Positions 54,398 through 62,288 of a stretch of DNA of 64,000 nt are shown here, piece by piece. The position numbers and the translations under genes are program-made. The notes under the pieces are model-generated. The model did not search any database. It was given only the letters and a program-made list of their open reading frames with translations, and was not told the origin of the DNA. This DNA comes from Paenibacillus anaericanus (GTDB taxonomy: Bacteria > Bacillota > Bacilli > Paenibacillales > Paenibacillaceae), in the NCBI RefSeq assembly GCF_003994475.1, contig NZ_RZNY01000014.1, positions 1 through 64,000 on the forward strand, read 5' to 3'. Position 1 is the stretch's first letter; each line of letters starts with the position of its first letter.

Positions 54398-55255
54398 ATG
54401 GCGACGATTAAGGATAGGATACAGGAACAATTTGAAACTTTAAGTTCAGGGCAAAAAAGAGTAGCTCATTATATTCAAAATCATATGCAGGAAGTCGCGT
54501 TGCAATCAGCACATAAGATCGCGATGAAATCGGGTGTTAGTGAGGCTACAGTTCATCGGTTAGCCCAAGCCCTTTCATACTCAAGCTTTTCTGGAATGCA
54601 TCAAGATATCCAGCAATTTGTCCTTAGGGATCAACGGGCGGTTAACAATTTTGTCCAATCAACAAGTCAGCAAGAGGAAACGTGGTTAGAGAAGCACTTC
54701 ACACAGGAGATTGAGAATATTCGTGAAACGATGCTGCAGGTGGACAAGGCGCAGATTCATCAGGTGGTCAAGTCGCTGCTGCAAGCTGATCGGATATGGG
54801 TTGCTGGGTGGAGAATGGGTTTGTCCGTAACTTCTTTTTTCAGTTTTGTTCTGAAATACATGTTAGGGAACTGTGAATTGATCCCTCAAGGAGGGGTTGC
54901 GGAATACGCATCTTATATTCAAAAGAATGATGTCGTGTTTGCATGCGGATTCCCAAGATATTGTACTAGAACATTGAAAGTATCCAAATTAGCGAAGGAG
55001 CAAGGGGCGACGGTTATCGTGCTTACCGACTCCATTCTCTCACCTTTTGCGAAGTTAGCTGATCTGACACTATTGGCGCAATGCAAATCTACGGGGTTCC
55101 TGGATTCCTATACGGCATCTCTCTCGGTAGTTAACGCCATTATCAACGAAATTTCGTATTTGGAAAAAGATCGGGTGAAACACAACATTGAAAAGATGGA
55201 GCTTATGTTTCAGGAGTTCCAGGATAGCTTCGAGTGGATGAGTAGAACGAAGTGA
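54398..55255 (+). CDS. RpiR/MurR-family regulator with SIS domain
   Basis: A 285-residue regulator. The N-terminal HTH_6 domain is LSSGQKRVAHYIQNHMQEVALQSAHKIAMKSGVSEATVHRLAQAL. A C-terminal sugar-phosphate isomerase (SIS) domain (about 125-260; VKSLLQADRIWVAGWRMG, NDVVFACGFPRYCTRTLKVSKLAKEQGATVIVLTDS) normally senses a phosphorylated sugar or similar effector. It probably controls this operon. ATG at 54398 lies 15 nt after the HAD gene. Confidence 0.92.
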   Translation: MATIKDRIQEQFETLSSGQKRVAHYIQNHMQEVALQSAHKIAMKSGVSEATVHRLAQALSYSSFSGMHQDIQQFVLRDQRAVNNFVQSTSQQEETWLEKHFTQEIENIRETMLQVDKAQIHQVVKSLLQADRIWVAGWRMGLSVTSFFSFVLKYMLGNCELIPQGGVAEYASYIQKNDVVFACGFPRYCTRTLKVSKLAKEQGATVIVLTDSILSPFAKLADLTLLAQCKSTGFLDSYTASLSVVNAIINEISYLEKDRVKHNIEKMELMFQEFQDSFEWMSRTK

Positions 55256-55276
55256 TCCAGGGGGAAGGACATTGCG

Positions 55277-56011
55277 ATGGAGTTAACAGTTATCGGTCAT
55301 TGGGGAGCATACCCCGAGAAAAATGAAGCCACATCAGGCTATTTAATAGAGCATCAGGGAAGAAAAATTTTGTTGGATTGCGGGAGTGGTGTACTTTCAG
55401 GGCTGCAAAATTATGTAATGCTTGAGGATTTGGATGCGGTATTCATTACTCATTTGCACGCAGATCATATTGCAGATATGTATAGTTTGGAATTTGCCAC
55501 CCTGATTCTGATGCAGATAGGAAAGCGTGCCTTACCACTGGATATCTATGTTTATTGTCAGGATCTGACCAAGCTTGATTTTTGTTATCCGGAATATGTG
55601 AATGTTCATCCCATTGATCTTCAACGAACTGTAGCTATCGGGGAATTGACCATTACATTTGCTGAAAATGTTCACGATGTTCCAAGTTGTGCGGTTAAAG
55701 TCAATTCCGAGGATGGAAAATGTCTTGTTTATTCCGGTGATACAGGGTATTGCCAGAGCATTGTTGAGTTTTCACGAGGTTCAGATGTACTAGTGCTGGA
55801 AAGCAGCTTCTACAATATCCAAAAGGGTCTGAATAATGGTCATTTGACGGCTGGAGAAGCAGGGGAAATTGCTGCTATCGCTCAGACAGGACAATTGATA
55901 CTAACGCATCTTCCTCATTATGGAGACCATAACCAACTGGTAGTTGAAGCCTCTAGCCATTACGACAGACAGATTCAATTAGCTTATTGCGGTATGAAAC
56001 TGACTATTTAA
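55277..56011 (+). CDS. MBL-fold hydrolase, YhfI/RNase Z-like
   Basis: A 244-residue metallo-beta-lactamase protein. ITHLHADHIADMYSLEF is the metal site; YSGDTGY and LTHLPHYGDH supply further ligands. The opening ELTVIGHWGAYPEKNEATSGYLIEHQGRKILLDCGSG resembles B. subtilis YhfI as I remember it. Substrate unknown; a small-molecule ester, amide or phosphodiester is possible given its neighbours. 21 nt on either side to adjacent genes. Confidence 0.85.
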   Translation: MELTVIGHWGAYPEKNEATSGYLIEHQGRKILLDCGSGVLSGLQNYVMLEDLDAVFITHLHADHIADMYSLEFATLILMQIGKRALPLDIYVYCQDLTKLDFCYPEYVNVHPIDLQRTVAIGELTITFAENVHDVPSCAVKVNSEDGKCLVYSGDTGYCQSIVEFSRGSDVLVLESSFYNIQKGLNNGHLTAGEAGEIAAIAQTGQLILTHLPHYGDHNQLVVEASSHYDRQIQLAYCGMKLTI

Positions 56012-56032
56012 TTTAGAAAGGGGTTCTTAATC

Positions 56033-57622
56033 TTGACAACATTCAGGAAAAAATTTGCTCTTGGTATATCAACGCTTTCTATTCTGGCAATCATCATTTC
56101 GGGGTGCGGTAGTAACACGGGGTCAACAAACACTTCGAATGGTGCATCGGCTGAGAGTCAAACCAATACGGATCAGGCACAGAATACGGCTGGCCAGGCT
56201 AAGGCGGGTGGCGCGGTACGTGTTGCGATGACGACCGAGCCGGACAATCTTGATCCTTATCTATCCGCTGCGACGGATACCCAATCTATGATGGACAATG
56301 TATTTGACGGATTGTTTGAAGCGGGTGAGAACAGTGACCTGATTCCAGCCATTGCATCGTCCTATCAGGTGTCAGATGACGGATTGACTTATACCTTTAC
56401 CTTGAAACAAGGCATTGTATTCCATGACGGTTCTGAGCTTACCGCTGAGGATGTGTACTACTCTTACGCTAAATTATCGGGTCTTAATGGCCAAGAGCCG
56501 CTATCATCGAAATTTTCTTCAATTGCGAGTATAGATACACCTGATGATTATACGGTTGTTATCCAATTGAAAGATAAGGATGCTGCCTTTCTAGCCGCCA
56601 ATATCGTCGCGATTGTACCCAAGGATTATGAGCAACAGAGTGAACAACCGATCGGTGCTGGACCTTATAAGCTTGCTGAATATAAACCAGGACAACAACT
56701 TGTCTTAGAGAAAAATGAAAACTTCTATGATAAAGAGCATGCTCCAGTACTCGATAAAGTTGAATTCAAAATTATGCCTGATTCAAATTCAGCCGTACTC
56801 GCCTTGCAGTCTGGAGACATCGATATGATTCCAGGTATTACGGCACAAGGAGTACTTCAATTAGGCGACGGATATACAGTGGTATCTGGGCCACAAAATA
56901 TGGTGCAACTCATGGCATTAAATAATTCCGTTAAACCATTAAATGATGTGAAGGTCCGTCAGGCGATTAACTATGCCATTGATAAGGATGTCATTATTCA
57001 GACTGTTGCTGAAGGAAACGGGACGAAATTAGGTTCAAATATGAGTCCTGCCATGAAGATGTATTTTCAAGATGGCTTAGAAGATTACTATACGCCGAGT
57101 ATCGATAAAGCTAAGCAACTATTAAAGGAAGCAGGCTATGAAAATGGATTTGATTTAACACTAACGGTTCCATCAAATTATCAATTTCATGTCGATACGG
57201 CCCAAGTCATCGCAGATCAGCTGAAGAATGTAGGTATTAAAGTCACTATTAAGCAAGTTGAATGGAGTAGCTGGCTAGAGGATGTATATAACAATGCCAA
57301 GTACGAAGCTACGATTGTTGGATTAACGGGCAAGCTTGATCCACATGAAGTATTAGGAAGATATGAAACAAACTATGCTAAGAACTTCTTTAAATTTAGT
57401 AATAGTGACTTTGATAAGTTAGTCAATCAAGGAAAGACAGAAATCGATGAGGTCAAAAGAGTTGATTTATATAAGCAAGCTCAGACCGTATTAACTGAAC
57501 AGGCAGTGGCTGTCTATATCATGGACCCTAGCCGAACCGTAGCGATGAAGGGCAATTTGCAGGGCTTCAAAATGTACCCGGTGCAAAAATACAATTTTGC
57601 CGAGATGTACTACACAGAATAA
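56033..57622 (+). CDS. Peptide/opine-type ABC binding lipoprotein (SBP_bac_5)
   Basis: A 529-residue lipoprotein. The signal ends in lipobox IISGC (about residue 25). A Ser/Thr/Asn-rich linker is followed by an SBP family 5 domain: GGAVRVAMTTEPDNLDPYLSAATDT, LKQGIVFHDGSELTAEDVYYS, PIGAGPYKLAEYKPGQQLVLEKNENFY, VRQAINYAIDKDVI. It binds oligopeptides or similar solutes outside the cell for the importer that follows. TTG start behind AAAGGGGTTCTTAATC. Confidence 0.92.
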   Translation: MTTFRKKFALGISTLSILAIIISGCGSNTGSTNTSNGASAESQTNTDQAQNTAGQAKAGGAVRVAMTTEPDNLDPYLSAATDTQSMMDNVFDGLFEAGENSDLIPAIASSYQVSDDGLTYTFTLKQGIVFHDGSELTAEDVYYSYAKLSGLNGQEPLSSKFSSIASIDTPDDYTVVIQLKDKDAAFLAANIVAIVPKDYEQQSEQPIGAGPYKLAEYKPGQQLVLEKNENFYDKEHAPVLDKVEFKIMPDSNSAVLALQSGDIDMIPGITAQGVLQLGDGYTVVSGPQNMVQLMALNNSVKPLNDVKVRQAINYAIDKDVIIQTVAEGNGTKLGSNMSPAMKMYFQDGLEDYYTPSIDKAKQLLKEAGYENGFDLTLTVPSNYQFHVDTAQVIADQLKNVGIKVTIKQVEWSSWLEDVYNNAKYEATIVGLTGKLDPHEVLGRYETNYAKNFFKFSNSDFDKLVNQGKTEIDEVKRVDLYKQAQTVLTEQAVAVYIMDPSRTVAMKGNLQGFKMYPVQKYNFAEMYYTE

Positions 57623-57642
57623 TAAAGTAGGGGAAATGATCC

Positions 57643-58587
57643 TTGAGATTTTATATTCGAAAGCTGGTTGCATTTGTTTCGACACTGATACTTGTTTCAG
57701 TTATTACCTTTCTAGTATTTCAAATCTTGCCGGGGGATCCTGCTCAAATCATTCTAGGTGTGGATGCAGACCCTCAGCAGATTGCCGCCCTGCGTGAAAC
57801 TATGGGACTTGATCGATCAGCGGGAGAACGTTATCTAACGTGGATTAAGGATACGCTATCGGGTGATTTCGGGACTTCCATTCGTTATCACAGACCGGTA
57901 GCCGACATGTTAGTGGAGCGCCTTCCGGTTACGCTATCGCTAGCTTTGTTTTCCCTGGGGTTGACCCTGCTCGTAGGGCTTCCCCTAGGGATCTATATTG
58001 CAAGAAAAGACGGTAAATTGTCGGCACTTCTCTTATCACTTTTTACTCAGCTTGGTGTGTCTATACCCTCATTTTGGTTAGCTTTTATTCTTATTTTACT
58101 ATTTTCCGTAACACTCAAACTATTTCCGACCTACGGATATACGCCTTGGAGTGAAGATCCGATTGGAGCGATCAAATCGCTGTTCTTACCTTCGCTTGCC
58201 CTGGCTATTCCGGGGATTGCCGTAGTGATTCGCTATTTAAGAAATACGCTGCTAGATCAATCTCGTATGGACTATGTACGGACTGCAAGAAGTAAGGGTC
58301 AACATGAGCAGGGAATCATGTATCGTCATATTTTACGTAATGCACTTATTCCGGTTATTACAATTGTAGGTTTATTAATTGCGGATACACTGGGAGGCAG
58401 TATCGTGGTTGAAAACGTGTTTGCACTCCCTGGAATCGGGAGTTTGCTCGTTACCTCAATAGGTACAAGGGACTTACCACTGGTACAAACGATGGTGCTA
58501 TACATTGCAATTATTGTCGTCAGTATTAACTTTATCATCGATATTCTCTATAAGGTCATCGATCCTCGTATTCGATTGAAAAGGTGA
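57643..58587 (+). CDS. Dpp/Opp-type ABC permease 1
   Basis: A 314-residue permease with six membrane segments, opening KLVAFVSTLILVSVITFLVFQILPGDPAQIILG as in DppB/OppB. The EAA-like loop is RTARSKGQHEQGIMYRHILRNALIPVITIVG, and the C-terminus has ENVFALPGIGSLLVTSI. TTG start at 57643 behind TAGGGGAAATGATCC. Confidence 0.92.
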   Translation: MRFYIRKLVAFVSTLILVSVITFLVFQILPGDPAQIILGVDADPQQIAALRETMGLDRSAGERYLTWIKDTLSGDFGTSIRYHRPVADMLVERLPVTLSLALFSLGLTLLVGLPLGIYIARKDGKLSALLLSLFTQLGVSIPSFWLAFILILLFSVTLKLFPTYGYTPWSEDPIGAIKSLFLPSLALAIPGIAVVIRYLRNTLLDQSRMDYVRTARSKGQHEQGIMYRHILRNALIPVITIVGLLIADTLGGSIVVENVFALPGIGSLLVTSIGTRDLPLVQTMVLYIAIIVVSINFIIDILYKVIDPRIRLKR

Positions 58588-58591
58588 AGAT

Positions 58592-59410
58592 ATGAACTTT
58601 AAGCAATTATTCAAAAGTAAGCCGTTGGTGATAGGAAGTTCTCTAATTGGAGCATTGCTGATGCTGATGCTTATCAGTTTGTTCTATACGCCTTATGGAC
58701 CTAACGAGATGAATCCTAGCATGCGTTTGGCGGGTCCGCAGCTAACTCATTTATTCGGGACCGATAACTTCGGTCGGGATATCTTCAGTCGAATCATGAA
58801 TGGGGCGCAAACCGCATTTCTTATCGGTTTTAGTTCCGTGGCCATTGGATTAGTGTTTGGGGTATTGATTGGTGCGATTGCGGGGTATTTTGGCGGTTGG
58901 TTGGACGAAATTATTATGCGCATCATCGATGCCATGCTAGCATTTCCAGGTATACTGCTGGCGATTATGCTAGTATCCGTATTTGGCCCCGGGCTTAATA
59001 ATACCATTATCGCATTGGGGATTATGAGTATCCCTTCATTTTCGCGGATTGCCCGTAGCGGCTTTATCCAGTACAAGGAATTTGATTTTGTCAAAGCATC
59101 TATAGCTAAAGGGGCAGGAGCACTGCGTATTATCTTTTATCATATCCTGCCGAATATGGTGTCATCTCTCGTTGTTGCGACTTCACTAAGATTCTCGGGA
59201 TCGATTCTAGCGGAAGCAGGATTAAGCTATTTGGGACTTGGAGTACAACCTCCGAATCCAAGCTGGGGCAGAATGCTGAATGAGGCACAACCTTTTATGA
59301 TAAATGCTCCTTGGTATGTCTTGATTACAGGTATGGTCATTACAATCATGGTTCTTGGTTTCAATTTAATAGGTGACGGAATTCGCGATCTTTACGACAG
59401 GAAGGGCTAG
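58592..59410 (+). CDS. Dpp/Opp-type ABC permease 2
   Basis: A 272-residue DppC/OppC-type permease: HLFGTDNFGRDIFSRIMNGAQTAFLIGFSSV near the N-terminus, EAA loop KASIAKGAGALRIIFYHILPNM, and EAGLSYLGLGVQPPNPSWGRMLNEAQP near the C-terminus. It starts 4 nt after permease 1. Confidence 0.92.
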   Translation: MNFKQLFKSKPLVIGSSLIGALLMLMLISLFYTPYGPNEMNPSMRLAGPQLTHLFGTDNFGRDIFSRIMNGAQTAFLIGFSSVAIGLVFGVLIGAIAGYFGGWLDEIIMRIIDAMLAFPGILLAIMLVSVFGPGLNNTIIALGIMSIPSFSRIARSGFIQYKEFDFVKASIAKGAGALRIIFYHILPNMVSSLVVATSLRFSGSILAEAGLSYLGLGVQPPNPSWGRMLNEAQPFMINAPWYVLITGMVITIMVLGFNLIGDGIRDLYDRKG

Positions 59411-59421
59411 GGGGACGATCA

Positions 59422-60405
59422 GTGGAGCCAGCTCTATTGGCAATGCAGGATATAGAAGTGGCATTTTCCGTTGGGAAGAAAGACTATCCTGCTCTGCAGG
59501 GCATCTCATTCGAGGTTCGGGAAAAAGAAGTGTTGGGTATTGTCGGTGAATCCGGTTGTGGAAAAAGTCTCACTTCATTATCAGTGATGGGGCTATTACC
59601 TGGTGCGGCTAAAATTTCAAAGGGCAAGATTGTGTTAGGTGACTCGGATGTGACTAACTTGACGGCGGAGGCCTGGTGCAAGATCAGAGGGAAACAAATA
59701 TCGATGATCTTTCAGGACCCCATGACAGCCTTGAATCCGTTAGTACCCATAGGCAGACAGATTGAGGAGACCGTTCTGATTCATTCGGCTATCTCGAAAA
59801 AGGAGGCCAAGCAGCGGGCCCTCGAAATGATGACCAAAGTGGGTCTTTCTAGAGTGGAGCAGCTATATCATGAATATCCTCATCAACTATCCGGTGGAAT
59901 GAGACAAAGAGTCATGATTGCCATGGCGCTCATTTGCGAGCCGCAGCTGTTGATTGCCGACGAGCCAACAACAGCGCTGGATGTGACTATTCAGGCACAG
60001 ATTCTTGATCTGCTTCGGCAAATGAACCAAGAGACAGGTACAGCAATTATATTTATATCCCATGATCTAGGAGTCATCCGTGAAGTATGTGATCGAGTGA
60101 TTGTGATGTATGCCGGATATATCGTAGAGGACGCCCCTGTGGCGGAATTATTAGAAGCGCCCAAACATCCCTATACCCTCGGATTGCTACAGTCGATCCC
60201 TGATATAGAGAAGAGAGGTCAGCCCTTGTATACCATATCCGGACGCGTGCCGGCGATTACCGAGCGGTCAACGGGGTGTCCATTTGTGGGACGTTGTTCA
60301 AGTGCTTCCCCTACATGTGAACGAAGTGTTCCTGATCTTGCACCCGTGTCGGATACTCATCGTGTTCGCTGCCATCTGTATTCAGAAGTAGGTGAAGTTA
60401 TATGA
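59422..60405 (+). CDS. Dpp/Opp-type ABC ATPase 1
   Basis: A 327-residue DppD/OppD-type ATPase: Walker A GESGCGKSLTSLSVMG, Q-loop IFQDPMTALNPL, signature LSGGMRQRVMIAMAL, Walker B LIADEPTTALD. The C-terminal oligopeptide extension ends CPFVGRCSSASPTCERS-, whose cysteines often ligate an iron-sulfur cluster in this subfamily. GTG start at 59422; overlaps the next gene by 4 nt. Confidence 0.93.
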   Translation: MEPALLAMQDIEVAFSVGKKDYPALQGISFEVREKEVLGIVGESGCGKSLTSLSVMGLLPGAAKISKGKIVLGDSDVTNLTAEAWCKIRGKQISMIFQDPMTALNPLVPIGRQIEETVLIHSAISKKEAKQRALEMMTKVGLSRVEQLYHEYPHQLSGGMRQRVMIAMALICEPQLLIADEPTTALDVTIQAQILDLLRQMNQETGTAIIFISHDLGVIREVCDRVIVMYAGYIVEDAPVAELLEAPKHPYTLGLLQSIPDIEKRGQPLYTISGRVPAITERSTGCPFVGRCSSASPTCERSVPDLAPVSDTHRVRCHLYSEVGEVI

Positions 60406-61358
60406 CTGAACCTTTGGTCCGGGTAAAGTCCTTATCGAAACATTACGAGGTATCAAGACAAGGACTGCTGGAAGAGAAACAATATGTTAGAGCTGTGGAC
60501 GACATTTCTTTTGAGATTGGTCAAGGGGAGACCTTTGGCTTAGTTGGTGAAAGTGGCTGTGGCAAATCAACAACAGGACAAATGCTGGTCCATCTGTTGC
60601 AGCACACGAAGGGGAACATCTACTTTGGTGAACGGAATATTACGGATATTCCGAAAAAAGCGATGAAATCACTGCGTCAGGAACTGCAAATTGTATTCCA
60701 GGATCCTTATTCCTCATTAAATCCGAAAAAACAAATCGGCTGGCTCTTAGAAGAGCCCTTAATTATTCATAAAATTGGCGACAAGACAACGCGGCAAAAA
60801 ATGGTGGCAGAAGTGTTAGAGCAGGTTGGATTGGATCCAAGTTATCTCAAACGCTACCCTCATGAATTAAGTGGTGGACAAAGGCAAAGGGTAGGGATTG
60901 CCTCCGCCTTGGTCTTAAACCCTAGGTTTATCGTCATCGATGAAGCGGTGTCTGCATTGGATGTATCGGTTCAGTCACAAATTTTGAATCTACTGAAAGA
61001 ATTACAGCAAAAACGCGGATTAACCTATCTTTTTATTTCGCATGATCTCAATGTCGTTCAATATATGAGCGATCGGGTAGGCGTTATGTACCTGGGAAAA
61101 ATAGTAGAAATATTCGATGTCGAGTCAGGTGCTGAACCACTTCATCCATACACTCGGGCGTTATTTTCAGCTATACCCAATGTGAAAGGTGAAAGGAAGG
61201 AACGGGTCCTGCTAAAAGGGGATGTTCCTAATCCAATTCATCCGCCGAAGGGTTGTACATTTCACCCGAGATGCCCATTTGCAATGGAGAAGTGTAAGCA
61301 GGAGGCGCCAATATTACAACCGCATGATTCTAGTCATCATGTTAGCTGTCATTTATAA
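60402..61358 (+). CDS. Dpp/Opp-type ABC ATPase 2
   Basis: A 318-residue DppF/OppF-type ATPase: Walker A GESGCGKSTTGQML, Q-loop VFQDPYSSLNPK, signature LSGGQRQRVGIASAL, Walker B VIDEAVSALDVSVQ, C-terminal CTFHPRCPFAMEKCKQEAP. In Walker B the usual DEP is DEA (IDEAVSALD), which keeps the catalytic Glu. Completes the five-part importer. Confidence 0.93.
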   Translation: MTEPLVRVKSLSKHYEVSRQGLLEEKQYVRAVDDISFEIGQGETFGLVGESGCGKSTTGQMLVHLLQHTKGNIYFGERNITDIPKKAMKSLRQELQIVFQDPYSSLNPKKQIGWLLEEPLIIHKIGDKTTRQKMVAEVLEQVGLDPSYLKRYPHELSGGQRQRVGIASALVLNPRFIVIDEAVSALDVSVQSQILNLLKELQQKRGLTYLFISHDLNVVQYMSDRVGVMYLGKIVEIFDVESGAEPLHPYTRALFSAIPNVKGERKERVLLKGDVPNPIHPPKGCTFHPRCPFAMEKCKQEAPILQPHDSSHHVSCHL

Positions 61359-61377
61359 GAGGAGGCGGAAGTAGCCG

Positions 61378-62190
61378 ATGAAAATAGGAGTTATATCAGA
61401 TCTACATGTTGACCTTAATGAGCAGCCTGAAGATTTACTGATTGAAGAGATATTGCTGCAAGTAGTTCGTTCAAGTAGGCTTGATTATCTTATTATAGCT
61501 GGAGATATTTCCAATGATGTAAGTCGGAGTATTGCTGTTCTAAATATGCTTCAGGCAGTGTCGGGTATTCCCGTGCTGTTCGTTCCTGGAAATCATGATT
61601 ATTGGAGTAAAGATAACGGAGTGACGGATACATGGGAAATTTACAGACAGTTTCAGTCCTTTGAAGGATGTCTAAATGAAAAACCGTTTGAGCTGGGCAA
61701 CGATTGGGTCGTAATCGGAAATTCAGGCTGGTACGATTATACGATGGGTGAGCCGAAATACAGCTTTGAAGATTTCGAGAAGATGCATGCGATGGATCGG
61801 ACATGGCAGGATAGTATTTATGTCAAATGGGGCATGGGTAACCGTGAAATCCACCGCTATTTCTATCAACATCTGGAGAATGAATTGGAGAAATACCGTA
61901 ACAAGAAGATTATTATGGTGACGCATATGTTAACTCATCCGCATTTCAAGGCACCTATTGATCACCCGCAGTGGCAGTATTTTAACGCCTTCCTGGGAAG
62001 TAATGAGTATGCGACATTGTATCACAAATATCAGGTGCGCTATGGCATTATGGGACATGTCCATTATCGGAAAAGATATACCGAGCAAGAGACAGAGATG
62101 ATCTGCGCCTGCCTAGGATATCGCAAAGAATGGAGCGGGACAGAAGCGATCAAAGAAATACAAAATTGTCTGCAGATCATTTCCATTTAG
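61378..62190 (+). CDS. Calcineurin-like metallophosphoesterase
   Basis: A 270-residue metallophosphoesterase with all motifs in order: ISDLHVD (Asp8, His10), AGDIS, VPGNHDYW, MVTHMLTHPHF and MGHVHYR. Substrates of the family range from nucleotides to phosphodiesters. Last gene of the operon, 19 nt after the importer ATPase; with the HAD and MBL proteins it makes three putative hydrolases around one importer. Confidence 0.87.
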   Translation: MKIGVISDLHVDLNEQPEDLLIEEILLQVVRSSRLDYLIIAGDISNDVSRSIAVLNMLQAVSGIPVLFVPGNHDYWSKDNGVTDTWEIYRQFQSFEGCLNEKPFELGNDWVVIGNSGWYDYTMGEPKYSFEDFEKMHAMDRTWQDSIYVKWGMGNREIHRYFYQHLENELEKYRNKKIIMVTHMLTHPHFKAPIDHPQWQYFNAFLGSNEYATLYHKYQVRYGIMGHVHYRKRYTEQETEMICACLGYRKEWSGTEAIKEIQNCLQIISI

Positions 62191-62216
62191 GAGACTTATT
62201 CGATGATAAAAAATAT

Positions 62217-62259
62217 AGAAGCTGCCTCTAAGTAGAATTTCTACATGGAGGCAGCTTCT
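62217..62259. repeat. 44-nt hairpin repeat, copy 2
   Basis: agaagctgcctc and gaggcagcttct form a perfect 12-bp stem with an inner gtaga/tctac stem. Nearly identical to 53398-53441. It lies between converging genes. The A-rich sequence before it gives a T run on the minus strand, so it could end the beta-mannosidase transcript as well as the importer operon. Confidence 0.8.
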
Positions 62260-62288
62260 GTGTTTAATGGGGACATATCTTATCTAAC

